Source of the DNA: Acidocella sp. | GTDB taxonomy: Bacteria; Pseudomonadota; Alphaproteobacteria; Acetobacterales; Acetobacteraceae | Direction: 5' to 3' | NCBI GenBank assembly: GCA_027308685.1 | Contig: DAIDEE010000030.1 | Coordinates: 1 to 64,000 of the forward strand | DNA length: 64,000 nt | In this document: positions 56,205 to 64,000 of the stretch, piece after piece | Position numbering within the stretch: position 1 is the first letter of the stretch | Layout: every line of letters starts with the position of its first letter | Program-made: the position numbers and the translations under genes | Notes under the pieces: model-generated | Databases searched by the model: none | The model's input: the letters and a program-made list of their open reading frames with translations, nothing else | Told to the model about the DNA's origin: nothing

Positions 56205-56415
56205 TTTTCCACCACCAGAAATTCGTTAATAACAAAAGGGTTTATCCCTCAATCTTAACACAAATGTGACAGCCCATTTGTAAATATATCAAATAAAATC
56301 AACATGTTAACTGAAAATTACCGAACACATTTCACTACCGTTCCAGAATCTGGAAACTCCGTGTTAACCTGCATGATTCACTTTTTCCCACAGACTTATC
56401 CACAGATAAAACCTC
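56205..56415. promoter_or_regulatory. AT-rich, palindrome-rich gap with DnaA box
   Basis: This 211-bp gap is far more AT-rich than its surroundings. It contains ACAAATG-N8-CATTTGT (56260-56281), the perfect palindrome TTCCAGAATCTGGAA (56341-56355), two GTTAAC sites, and a consensus DnaA box TTATCCACA near 56396 preceded by a related TTTCCCACA. It must hold the uvrC promoter. A role in DnaA binding is possible but unproven. Confidence 0.5.
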
Positions 56416-58299
56416 TTGACCGTGTATAACATATCTCCCGCAACGGGCGTCACTATTATTGAAACCGCTCTGGAAACGATGCCGGCAAACCCCGGTGTTT
56501 ATCGTATGCTCGATGTCAAAGGCGACGCACTTTACGTCGGCAAAGCCAAAAATCTCAAAAAGCGGGTGGTATCTTACACACAGGTTTCACGCCTGCCCGA
56601 ACGCCTGCGGCGAATGGTGGCTGACACCGCCGCGATGGAGATTTTAACCACCCATACCGAAGCCGAAGCGCTGCTGCTGGAAGCCAACCTGATCAAGCGC
56701 TTAAAACCGCGCTACAACATCCTGTTACGCGACGATAAGTCATATTCCTGGCTGATGCTGACCGAGGACCATACGTTCCCGCAAATTTCTAAACATCGCG
56801 GTGCCAGGGTACGCAAAGCGAGTTACTGGGGGCCGTTCGCCTCCGCCTGGTCTGTCGGTCAGACCGTTCAAGCCATCCAACGGGTGTTCCTGATCCGCAA
56901 TTGCCCGGACACAATTTTCACCAACCGGACGCGCCCTTGCCTACTGTACCAAATCAAACGCTGCGCCGCGCCATGCGTTGGCCGCATCTCGGAAACCGAT
57001 TACGCTTTGTTAGTCAGCCAGGCCAAAGCGTTCCTGTCAGGAAAATCGGGGGCGGTGCAAAAAGAACTCGCCACCGAAATGGAAAAAGCTGCCGAAAAAC
57101 TTGAATTTGAACGCGCCGCCGCCATCCGCGACCGGATCCGCGGCCTCACCTATATTCAGGGCTCGGATGTCATCAACCCGGCCAGCCTCACCGATGCCGA
57201 TGTGATCGCGCTGCACCAGGAAGCCGGACAATCCTGCGTGCAGGTGTTCTTTATTCGCGGCGGCCGCAACAACGGCAACCGCAGCGTCTTTCCCGCACAC
57301 AGCAAGGGCGAGGAACCAGCCCAGGTGATGGCCGCCTTCATCGCGCAATTTTACGATGACAAACCGCCGCCGCCGCTGCTGCTACTCTCGCATGAACCCG
57401 AGGATGCCGCGCTGCTGACTGAAGCATTGTCATTGAAAGCCGAGCATAAAATCGGCCTGATGGTGCCAAAGCGTGGTGAGAAATACGATGTGGTGAAACA
57501 TGCGGCAACCAACGCCCGCGAGGCGCTGGAGCGCAAGCTGGCCGAAACCGCCGGGCAAGGCAAATTGCTGGCAGCCGTCATGGAAGTTTTCAACTTACCC
57601 GAAGCGCCGACGCGCATTGAGACCTATGATAACTCGCATATCATGGGCACCTCGGCTTATGGGGTGATGGTGGCCGCTGGGCCTGAGGGGTTTATCAAAT
57701 CCGCTTACCGTAAATTTGCCATCAAAACCGCAATGAAACCCGGCGATGATTTCGCGATGATGCGCGAAGTGCTGCAACGCCGCTTCTCGCGCGCATTGGC
57801 CGAGAACCCCGACCGCTCGGATGAAACCTGGCCTTCGCTCATCCTCATCGACGGCGGTGCCGGCCAGCTCTCGGCGGTCACCGGCATCATGGCAGACCTT
57901 GGCCTCGGCGATATTCCGCTGGTGGCGATTGCCAAAGGCCCCGACCGCGATGCCGGGCGCGAATGGTTCCACACCGCCGGACGCGAAGCGTTCCAACTGC
58001 CGCCGCGCGACCCGGTATTATATTTCCTGCAACGGCTGCGCGATGAAGCCCACCGCTTCGCCATCACCACCCACCGCAATGCGCGGTCCAAAAAAATTAC
58101 GGTGAGCGAATTAGATGATGTGGAGGGCATCGGCCCGGCCCGCAAAAAAGCCCTGCTCAACCATTTTGGGTCCGCCAGCGCCGTGAAGGCCGCCGGGCTG
58201 AAAGCGTTGGAAGCCGTGACCGGCATCAACAAAACCACCGCCCGCATGGTTTATGCGTATTTTCATCCGGGGGTGGTGCTGGAGGAAACCGATGAATAA
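56416..58299 (+). CDS. uvrC: UvrABC excision nuclease subunit C
   Basis: UvrC makes both cuts in nucleotide excision repair. The 627-residue protein has the GIY-YIG domain (NPGVYRML...[14 protein letters not shown]), the UVR motif region ([15 protein letters not shown]), the RNase-H-like domain with [19 protein letters not shown] and [14 protein letters not shown], and C-terminal helix-hairpin-helix motifs ([16 protein letters not shown]). TTG 56416 is used; GTG 56422 is an alternative. Confidence 0.96.
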   Translation: MTVYNISPATGVTIIETALETMPANPGVYRMLDVKGDALYVGKAKNLKKRVVSYTQVSRLPERLRRMVADTAAMEILTTHTEAEALLLEANLIKRLKPRYNILLRDDKSYSWLMLTEDHTFPQISKHRGARVRKASYWGPFASAWSVGQTVQAIQRVFLIRNCPDTIFTNRTRPCLLYQIKRCAAPCVGRISETDYALLVSQAKAFLSGKSGAVQKELATEMEKAAEKLEFERAAAIRDRIRGLTYIQGSDVINPASLTDADVIALHQEAGQSCVQVFFIRGGRNNGNRSVFPAHSKGEEPAQVMAAFIAQFYDDKPPPPLLLLSHEPEDAALLTEALSLKAEHKIGLMVPKRGEKYDVVKHAATNAREALERKLAETAGQGKLLAAVMEVFNLPEAPTRIETYDNSHIMGTSAYGVMVAAGPEGFIKSAYRKFAIKTAMKPGDDFAMMREVLQRRFSRALAENPDRSDETWPSLILIDGGAGQLSAVTGIMADLGLGDIPLVAIAKGPDRDAGREWFHTAGREAFQLPPRDPVLYFLQRLRDEAHRFAITTHRNARSKKITVSELDDVEGIGPARKKALLNHFGSASAVKAAGLKALEAVTGINKTTARMVYAYFHPGVVLEETDE

Positions 58300-58310
58300 A
58301 TCGGTTTTTC
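58286..58310 (+). terminator. Terminator built into the uvrC stop
   Basis: AAACCGAT and ATCGGTTT form an 8-bp stem whose 6-base loop GAATAA contains the uvrC TAA stop. TTTTTCC follows. The hairpin thus overlaps the last codons of the gene. Confidence 0.7.
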
Positions 58311-58405
58311 CCTGTCCTCTCCCTTCGTCATTGCCGCGCATGCGAAAATCTTCTCATGAAGCCCGCATATACCCGCCTGCGCGGCGCTAACGAACGCGAT
58401 GGCCT

Positions 58406-59533
58406 TCACTGGCTCGGTGTAATCACTACCGGCATACCATTCGGTGCGGCTTGCGCAATCGCACCCGGCGCGTTCATTTGAATTACCTCAATCGCGCTGC
58501 TCACGCTGGTCTGCGGGGCCGTGGTACTGGTGGCCTGCGCCGGCGCATCTTGTCTCGGTTGCAGGGCGATACGACCCGCCGCCGCATCGTACAGCACGTC
58601 ATTATAAAAAAACGGCAAAAACCCGCTGAGAATATAGCTCTGCTGGGTATCGGCGGCCTGCTGCAACAAGCCGGTGCCAGGGCTTTCGTCCACCTTGAAC
58701 GGCATTGTCAGGCTGGTCTGGTTGGCGGATGTAAACCGCAACGAGGCGTTTTCCCCGGCACTCCATAGCGTGGTGTTCACCGCATCGGGAATATACACAA
58801 TCATCCCCGGAGAGCCGGTATCGAGGATCGTCGGTCCACAAACCTGTTGGGTGGTGCTCAGATTATTCAAACATCCCGGCAAAGTATCCAGCCAGCCGCC
58901 GCCGCTGCGGGCCAGCGCAAAACTTTGCGCGTCATGCACATCGTTATCATCCGGGTTGATAATCAACGCCCCGGTCTGGTGGCTGTTCGGTTCGGGTAGT
59001 TCAATCAGCCAACGCTTCGCCCCGATATGCATCAGCGGGTTTTCGCTGTCGCTGCCGGCCTGCAGGCTGATGCCGAGAATCGCCTGGAACCCCTGGCCCG
59101 CAATCCCGTCACCGCCGATGCCGTAGTCACGCGCCGCCAGCATCGCGGCACCGCAGCCTGGCCGGAAATCCATACACGAGGCCTGGTCCACAAGCTCGAA
59201 CCGCACCGGATTGTCGGTGCTGGCATCACCGATGCTCAGCGGGGCGGTACCGATGGTACCGGTGAGCTTATCGCCAGCGCTGAACGACGAGGCACTGATA
59301 AAATGCGTATCCTGATAATTCTGCGCGGGCACCATGGCGCGAAATACCCGCAAGCCGGTTGAACCCGTATCAAGCAACGCCGGAAACGGCGCACCACCGC
59401 CCACACTCACCGGCACGCTGTAGCGCAGATCGCCATTCGGCAAAATCACCTCGGAAATTGGCACCACCACCCGCGGGGCATCGGCCATCGCCAGATGCGG
59501 CAACAGCAACAGCGGGGCGATGAGAATTTTCAT
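58406..59533 (-). CDS. DUF3443-like pepsin-type secreted protein
   Basis: A 375-residue secreted protein (signal peptide ILIAPLLLLPHLAMA). It contains two aspartic-protease active-site motifs, LLDTGSTGLRV (Asp55) and ILDTGSPGMIV (Asp238), in two lobes of similar length, as in pepsins. Family resemblance is to DUF3443, in which the activity is not established. A Thr/Ala/Gln-rich tail follows. Its start overlaps the ampG stop (ATGA). Confidence 0.82.
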   Translation of the reverse strand: MKILIAPLLLLPHLAMADAPRVVVPISEVILPNGDLRYSVPVSVGGGAPFPALLDTGSTGLRVFRAMVPAQNYQDTHFISASSFSAGDKLTGTIGTAPLSIGDASTDNPVRFELVDQASCMDFRPGCGAAMLAARDYGIGGDGIAGQGFQAILGISLQAGSDSENPLMHIGAKRWLIELPEPNSHQTGALIINPDDNDVHDAQSFALARSGGGWLDTLPGCLNNLSTTQQVCGPTILDTGSPGMIVYIPDAVNTTLWSAGENASLRFTSANQTSLTMPFKVDESPGTGLLQQAADTQQSYILSGFLPFFYNDVLYDAAAGRIALQPRQDAPAQATSTTAPQTSVSSAIEVIQMNAPGAIAQAAPNGMPVVITPSQ

Positions 59534-60801
59534 GCGGGGGCCCGGCGGTCCTCAGGCGGGTAGTAGCGCAAAATCACCAATAACAACCCCACAGCGGGCA
59601 CGGCTGCGAAGCTGGTCATAATGAAAAAGGGAATAAACCCCATCGCCGCCGCCATAAAGCCCGAAAGCCCGCCGATGGTGCGTAACGCCAATGGGGCCAG
59701 CGAGGACAGCAGCGCATATTGGGTGGCGGTAAATTGCCGGTTGCACAGGCCCGACATGTAAGTCAGGAACGTGGCATCCTGAAACCCCTCGGCGAAGGAT
59801 TCCAGCACCGAGGTGATCACCAGCATATGCGGCTGGCCGGGAAACAGCCCCAAAGCCGGGTACATCAACAGCGCCAATGTTTGAAATAACGTTGTCAGCA
59901 GCAGGGCTTTTCCCACGCCAATGCGGGTGACCAGCCAGCCGCCCAGCGCCGTGCCGATCAAGGTGGCCGCGAGAGAAATTGGCCCATTCGCCACCGCGAT
60001 CACCGCGCGGTTGAAGCCCAGCGAGGTGTAATAAGGTGCCAGCATCACCCCGGCCAGCGCCTCGCCCAGCCGGAATGAGATGATAAACGCCACCATCACC
60101 AGCGCCCCGCGCCGCGACAAAAACTCCTGCAGGGGCGCCACCACCGCCTCGGCAAAGCGGGCGGCAAAACCATTTGTATGCGGCAGCACCGGCACCACCG
60201 GCTCAGCCGCCAGCAAGGTGGCCAACGGCCCCAGCAGCGCCAACCCGGCTACCAGCAAAATCGCCTCATGCCAGCCAGTTTGCACCGAGAGCGCGATCAC
60301 CCCGGCACCCGAGATCAGCATCGCCGCCCGGTAGCCCCACACGTAGCAGGCCAGCGCCACACCTTGCTGGTCGAGCGCAAAGGTTTCGATCCGCCAGGCG
60401 TCGATGAGAATATCCTGACTGGCGGACACAAACGCCAGCGCCGCGCCAAACGCCAGCGTGCCGGCGATGCTGGCCGCCGGGTTTGAGAGCGCCAGCCCGG
60501 CAATCGCCATGATCAGTGCACCCTGCACCAGCAGCAGCCAACCCCGCCGGCGCCCAAGACGCCATGTGACAGGTGCGGCCAACTCATCGAACACCGGCGC
60601 CCATAAAAACTTTAACGTGTAAGCCAACCCGATATTGGCGGTCAGCCCGATCACCCCCAGTGCTAAATGCTCGGATGACAACCACATCCGCAGCGTAAAG
60701 CCCGAAAGCGCCAAAGGCAGCCCGGAGGCGAAGCCCAGCATCGTCATCAACGCCAGATTTTTAAGCGAAATTCCTGCGCCGATGTCGCTCAACCGGCTCA
60801 C
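59530..60801 (-). CDS. ampG: AmpG-like muropeptide permease
   Basis: A 423-residue MFS protein with about 12 membrane segments. AmpG features are GFASGLPLALSGFTLRMW in helix 1, LKFLWAPVFDELAAP after helix 2, ASQDILIDAWRIE in helix 4, and QYALLSSLAPLALRTIGG near the end. AmpG brings anhydromuropeptides into the cytoplasm for recycling. It lies 6 bases after the DUF3617 gene and overlaps the DUF3443 gene. Confidence 0.9.
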   Translation of the reverse strand: MSRLSDIGAGISLKNLALMTMLGFASGLPLALSGFTLRMWLSSEHLALGVIGLTANIGLAYTLKFLWAPVFDELAAPVTWRLGRRRGWLLLVQGALIMAIAGLALSNPAASIAGTLAFGAALAFVSASQDILIDAWRIETFALDQQGVALACYVWGYRAAMLISGAGVIALSVQTGWHEAILLVAGLALLGPLATLLAAEPVVPVLPHTNGFAARFAEAVVAPLQEFLSRRGALVMVAFIISFRLGEALAGVMLAPYYTSLGFNRAVIAVANGPISLAATLIGTALGGWLVTRIGVGKALLLTTLFQTLALLMYPALGLFPGQPHMLVITSVLESFAEGFQDATFLTYMSGLCNRQFTATQYALLSSLAPLALRTIGGLSGFMAAAMGFIPFFIMTSFAAVPAVGLLLVILRYYPPEDRRAPA

Positions 60802-60807
60802 CGCAAA

Positions 60808-61344
60808 TTACTGGTTGCCAGCATCATTGATATTATCAGCCTTCACAAACTGGCCGTTTTCAATGTCACCCTCGTCACCGGGCTGCATACCGGCAATGCA
60901 CGGACCCTGAAATTTCATCTCGGCCCGCAACCGCACCGGCCCGGTAGCGCTGGTCACGCTCCCCACCAACTCAACGGTTTCGCTATCCACGTAATTGATC
61001 TGCGTGTGGATCTTTACCGGCTTGCCCTCATCCTTGCAGGCGCCGTCGATCTCATATGTGGTACCAGCGCCTGAGATATTCATGCTGGAGCAGGAACTGC
61101 CCTCGAAGGTGAAAAATTTCAAATCTGTCGCAGGGTCAACACAGCTGACCGTTACGATCGGCGCCCCATCACGATATTTTTTGCCATCGGCCAGGGTCAC
61201 CACTGTGCTGCTTTGCCACATTCCTGCCTGACGCAACGGCAAAGTGGCAGCCCGCGCATCATGGGCGGCCATTGTTGCGAACCCCAAAACAAATGTTGCT
61301 AAAATAAAACGACGAATTCCATCACCAAGCACAACATAACGCAT
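60808..61344 (-). CDS. DUF3617-family secreted protein
   Basis: A 178-residue exported protein with a signal peptide ending HDARAA. The family opening is seen in LRQAGMWQSSTVV, and the paired cysteines in VSCVDPATD, SSCSSM, GACKDEG and GPCIAG. The family is of unknown function. It is first in the operon with ampG and the DUF3443 gene. A decayed paralogue lies upstream at 61531-61826. Confidence 0.85.
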   Translation of the reverse strand: MRYVVLGDGIRRFILATFVLGFATMAAHDARAATLPLRQAGMWQSSTVVTLADGKKYRDGAPIVTVSCVDPATDLKFFTFEGSSCSSMNISGAGTTYEIDGACKDEGKPVKIHTQINYVDSETVELVGSVTSATGPVRLRAEMKFQGPCIAGMQPGDEGDIENGQFVKADNINDAGNQ

Positions 61345-61530
61345 GTCGAGTCCCCTTATCGCTTAAAGGGTCTTTGGCACGTCGTTTATATTTGTCAATT
61401 TTTTGAAGATCCCAGCCGCCAATGCCGCAAATTTTTACCCCGAATGGCAACCGCTAATGTTTATCTAATACATTCCCCTGTTTCTTGAAAACACCACTCT
61501 GCATGACGTGCCGCCGCATGGAATACCCGC

Positions 61531-61826
61531 CTATGGCTTAAGGTTTGGTGGAACCAGTCTGAACATTGCCGGTTGCCTTGGCTCACCATCGCCGCCCCAT
61601 GCGGGCCGGGGCAGGGGCCATGAATGTCTTAGGCATTGCCATCGGCGACAAAATCGCTCTTCGTGCAGCCGCCGGACATGAGCTTTTTGCGCTCCAGCGC
61701 TTCGGTCGCGGGGTCGGTGCACATAGCTGTCACCATCGTCTGCCCGGTGCGGTCCATCACCTAGCCGTTGACCGTCATGTGCATAGTAGGTGTCATGGTG
61801 GTCTGCCAAAAACCAGCGCGGCGGTC
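61531..61826 (-). pseudogene. Decayed DUF3617 paralogue
   Basis: Reading through stops on the minus strand gives RRAGFWQTTMTPTMHMTVNG, stop, VMDRTGQTMVTAMCTDPATEA and so on to GGCTKSDFVADGNA, stop, DIHGPCPGPHGAAMVSQGN. This follows the DUF3617 pattern, including CxDPAT and the later cysteines, but has at least two in-frame stops (TAG and TAA) and no start or signal peptide. The rest of 61345-61964 holds the DUF3617 promoter region, an 8-bp palindrome TATGATAT-CCA-ATATCATA (61829-61847), and otherwise nothing I recognise. Confidence 0.75.
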
Positions 61827-61930
61827 CCTATGATATCCAATATCATAACCCTGCATCATCGAATGCCCTGGTGCCTATTTATGCACCAAGGTTACCTGAA
61901 AAATACCGTTTACGCGATGGATCTATGACG

Positions 61931-61952
61931 AAAGGCGGCCTAAACCGCCCTT
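61931..61952 (-). terminator. Possible typA terminator
   Basis: GGGCGG-TTTAG-GCCGCC on the minus strand is followed by TTTCGTC, 13 bases after the typA stop. The T run is short, so this is a modest candidate. Confidence 0.45.
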
Positions 61953-61964
61953 CATAACAAATCG

Positions 61965-63800
61965 TTAAGCTGCGTCGTCCGACTTTTTATCGGCGCGCTT
62001 GCGGGCGTTCGGGTCCAGATGCTTCTTACGCAAACGGATCGCACCAGGCGTTACTTCCACTAGCTCGTCGTCCTCGACATAAGCGATGGCTTGCTCCAGC
62101 GTCATCCGGCGGGGCGGCACCAGCAGCAGGGCTTCGTCCTTACCGGCGGCGCGGATGTTGGTGAGCTTCTTTTCCTTCACCGGGTTGATATCGAGGTCGT
62201 TCTCGCGGCTGTGCTCACCCAGGATCATGCCCACGTAAACTTTTTCACCCGGGTTCACGAACATTACGCCGCGTTCCTGCAAAGCGAACAGCGCATACTG
62301 CACGGCTTCGCCATCTTCCGATGAAATCAACGCACCATTGCGGCGGCCTTCAATGGCACCCTTCCAGGGGCCATACCCTGCGAACAAACGGTTCATCACG
62401 CCAGAGCCGCGCGTATCTGTGAGAAACTCACCATGATACCCGATCAACCCGCGCGAGGGGATGCGGAAGGTTAAACGCTGCTTGCCACCGCCGGAGGGGC
62501 GAATGTCCTGCAACTCGCCTTTGCGGCGCGACATTTTCTCAACCACTACGCCGGCGAACGGCTCATCAACGTCGATCAGCGTATCTTCATACGGCTCTTC
62601 GCGCTCGCCGGTTTCCGGGTTCTTGCGGGTCAGCACTTTCGGGCGGCCAATGGTCAGCTCAAAGCCCTCGCGGCGCATCTGCTCGATCAAAACGCCAAGC
62701 TGCAATTCACCGCGGCCCGAAACTTCAAACGCATCGGTTTCGGTGGAATCCTGCACATGAATGGCTACGTTGCCTTCGGCTTCGCGGTACAAACGGTCAC
62801 GAATTTGGCGCGAAGTGACTTTTTTGCCCTCGCGGCCCGCCAGCGGGCCATCATTGATGCGGAAGGTCATCGCCAACGTCGGCGGGTCGATCGGGGTGGC
62901 GGGCAGCGGGCCGGGCAGGTCCGGCGAGCCGATGGTTTCCGGCACGGTAGCGTCGGTAAGGCCGGCGACGGCGATGATATCACCAGCCGAGACTTCATCA
63001 ACAGCCACCCGTTCCAGGCCACGGAAGGAGAGCAGCTTGGTCAGACGGCCGGTTTCCACCACGGTGCCGTCCAGGCGGTACACCTTCACCGGCATGTTCA
63101 AGGTGGCGCGGCCTTGTTCAACACGGCCAGTGAGCACTCGGCCCAAAAACGTGTCAGATTCCAGAATCGACGCCACCATGCCGAACGGCGCGGTCGGGTC
63201 GAGGTCAGGGGCCGGAACATGCGAGAGGATCAGGTCAAACAGCGGGTTCAGATTGGTCCGCTCGTCGGTCAACTCCTTCACCGCCCAGCCCTGCCGGCCG
63301 GAGGCAAACAGCATCGGGAAGTCAAGCTGCTCATCGGACGCGCCAAGGGCCGCGAAAAGGTCGAAAATCTCGTTATGCACGTCATCAGGGCGGGCGTCCT
63401 GGCGGTCGATTTTATTGACCACCACAATCGGCCGCAGCCCCTGCGCCAGCGCCTTGCCCAGCACGAACTTGGTTTGCGGCAGCACGCCCTCGGCGGCATC
63501 CACCAAAATCACCGCGCCATCCACCATGTTGAGAATCCGCTCCACCTCGCCGCCGAAATCGGCATGGCCTGGGGTATCGACGATGTTGATGCGGGTATCG
63601 TTCCACACCACCGAAGCCACTTTGGCGAGAATGGTAATACCACGCTCTTTTTCGAGGTCATTTCGGTCAAGGGCGCGCTCGGTCAGCGCCTGATGGGCAG
63701 CAAACGCCCCGGATTGGCGGAGCAACTGGTCAACAAGGGTGGTTTTACCATGATCGACGTGGGCGATGATGGCGACGTTACGGATATTCAGAACGGACAT
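61965..63800 (-). CDS. typA: Ribosome-associated GTPase TypA/BipA
   Basis: A 611-residue translational GTPase. The G domain has IAHVDHGKTTLVDQLL (G1), RGITILAK (G2), DTPGHADFGGEV (G3), NKIDR (G4) and SGRQGW (G5). EF-G-like domains II, III and V follow, and the unique C-terminal domain begins near EPYEDTLIDVDEPFAGVV with SRGLIGYHGEFLTDTRG. BipA helps 50S assembly under stress. ATG 63800 is the family start; upstream in-frame sequence is leader. Confidence 0.97.
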   Translation of the reverse strand: MSVLNIRNVAIIAHVDHGKTTLVDQLLRQSGAFAAHQALTERALDRNDLEKERGITILAKVASVVWNDTRINIVDTPGHADFGGEVERILNMVDGAVILVDAAEGVLPQTKFVLGKALAQGLRPIVVVNKIDRQDARPDDVHNEIFDLFAALGASDEQLDFPMLFASGRQGWAVKELTDERTNLNPLFDLILSHVPAPDLDPTAPFGMVASILESDTFLGRVLTGRVEQGRATLNMPVKVYRLDGTVVETGRLTKLLSFRGLERVAVDEVSAGDIIAVAGLTDATVPETIGSPDLPGPLPATPIDPPTLAMTFRINDGPLAGREGKKVTSRQIRDRLYREAEGNVAIHVQDSTETDAFEVSGRGELQLGVLIEQMRREGFELTIGRPKVLTRKNPETGEREEPYEDTLIDVDEPFAGVVVEKMSRRKGELQDIRPSGGGKQRLTFRIPSRGLIGYHGEFLTDTRGSGVMNRLFAGYGPWKGAIEGRRNGALISSEDGEAVQYALFALQERGVMFVNPGEKVYVGMILGEHSRENDLDINPVKEKKLTNIRAAGKDEALLLVPPRRMTLEQAIAYVEDDELVEVTPGAIRLRKKHLDPNARKRADKKSDDAA

Positions 63801-63924
63801 TTTTAAGGGCAACCTGCTAGTTTCGCTGCCCGCATAGCCATATTGCGGCGCAAAAGCGAGTGGCAAAACCAAATGGGCGCTATGCAGCGGCCATTTCCGT
63901 CAAAATCATCGATATTTAACGAAA

Positions 63925-64000
63925 TTAATGCGCCATGGGCAGCATCGCCTGATGGGTCAGATGCGCGGCCTGGCTAAAATCTCCGCTCGCCAGCGCGGCC
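63925..64000 (-). CDS. C-terminal end of a gene running off the window
   Basis: On the minus strand the last 76 bases read AALASGDFSQAAHLTHQAM and end LPMAH, stop TAA at 63925-63927. Composition and frame use look coding. Too little is visible to name the product. It ends about 125 bases upstream of typA on the same strand. Confidence 0.4.
   Translation of the reverse strand, partial: AALASGDFSQAAHLTHQAMLPMAH

Noticed and set aside
56341..56355. LexA (SOS) box upstream of uvrC
   Set aside because: The alphaproteobacterial box is GTTC-N7-GTTC; this palindrome does not match.
62757..63806. 349-codon frame antisense to typA
   Set aside because: typA is fully conserved; the opposite frame is a GC-rich shadow.

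Overview
This 64-kb window is bacterial chromosome: dense, about 60% GC by eye, with short intergenic gaps and many four-base stop/start overlaps. Gene content points to an alphaproteobacterium of the Acetobacteraceae type, close to Acidocella or Acidiphilium. Pointers are the argH-lptM-lysA-DUF4175 operon, a Coq7-type hydroxylase, the rpmH-rnpA-yidD-yidC-engB-argB cluster, CYP153, and a tRNA-His that keeps G-1:C73. The genus is inference, not proof. I see no prophage, insertion sequence, CRISPR array or rRNA operon.

Left third (1-25.8 kb): a DUF2125 end, then the overlapping argH-lptM-lysA-DUF4175 operon (minus strand), including a 41-residue lipoprotein that is easy to miss. argH and a Tat-type TlpA thioredoxin overlap head to head at their starts. 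hslVU, dsbB, coq7 and a small cytochrome c follow on the plus strand. Next is a sulfotransferase gene broken by frameshifts. Opposite it lies a tightly coupled minus-strand operon: DnaJ-like CbpA, its modulator CbpM, an HlyD-type adaptor, an ABC ATPase, its permease and a methyltransferase. The ATPase has a one-base frameshift; correcting it restores the ATGA overlap with the permease. Then come aldehyde dehydrogenase, a Tat metallophosphoesterase, a GST, amidase, rsmD, a pseudouridine synthase, a PuuD-like hydrolase, tadA, a vapBC module and a RamB/ScfR-like regulator.

Middle (25.9-43.7 kb): a His-rich mini-protein with an exact 12-residue repeat, aat, an MFS exporter, the rpmH...argB cluster, NnrU, CYP153 with a downstream glycosyltransferase-like gene, glnA and glnB with a clear sigma-54 promoter, an aminotransferase, tRNA-His, mobA, and an arsenic operon. 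That operon is an ArsR-LMW-phosphatase fusion, glutaredoxin-type ArsC, ArsB and ArsH.

Right third (43.7-64 kb): mutL; a four-gene set of molybdopterin oxidoreductase, class I glutamine amidotransferase, glutamine-synthetase-like ligase and TIM-barrel protein, which may form an undescribed gamma-glutamyl amine pathway; a slipin and a MaoC protein; rmuC; a copper/cytochrome-oxidase assembly cluster (two SCO proteins, PCu(A)C, cytochrome c); a CHRD protein with a 24-bp tandem repeat across its stop codon; folB; an AT-rich palindrome-rich gap; uvrC; an operon of DUF3617, AmpG and a pepsin-like DUF3443 protein; a decayed second DUF3617 gene; typA; and the tail of one more gene.
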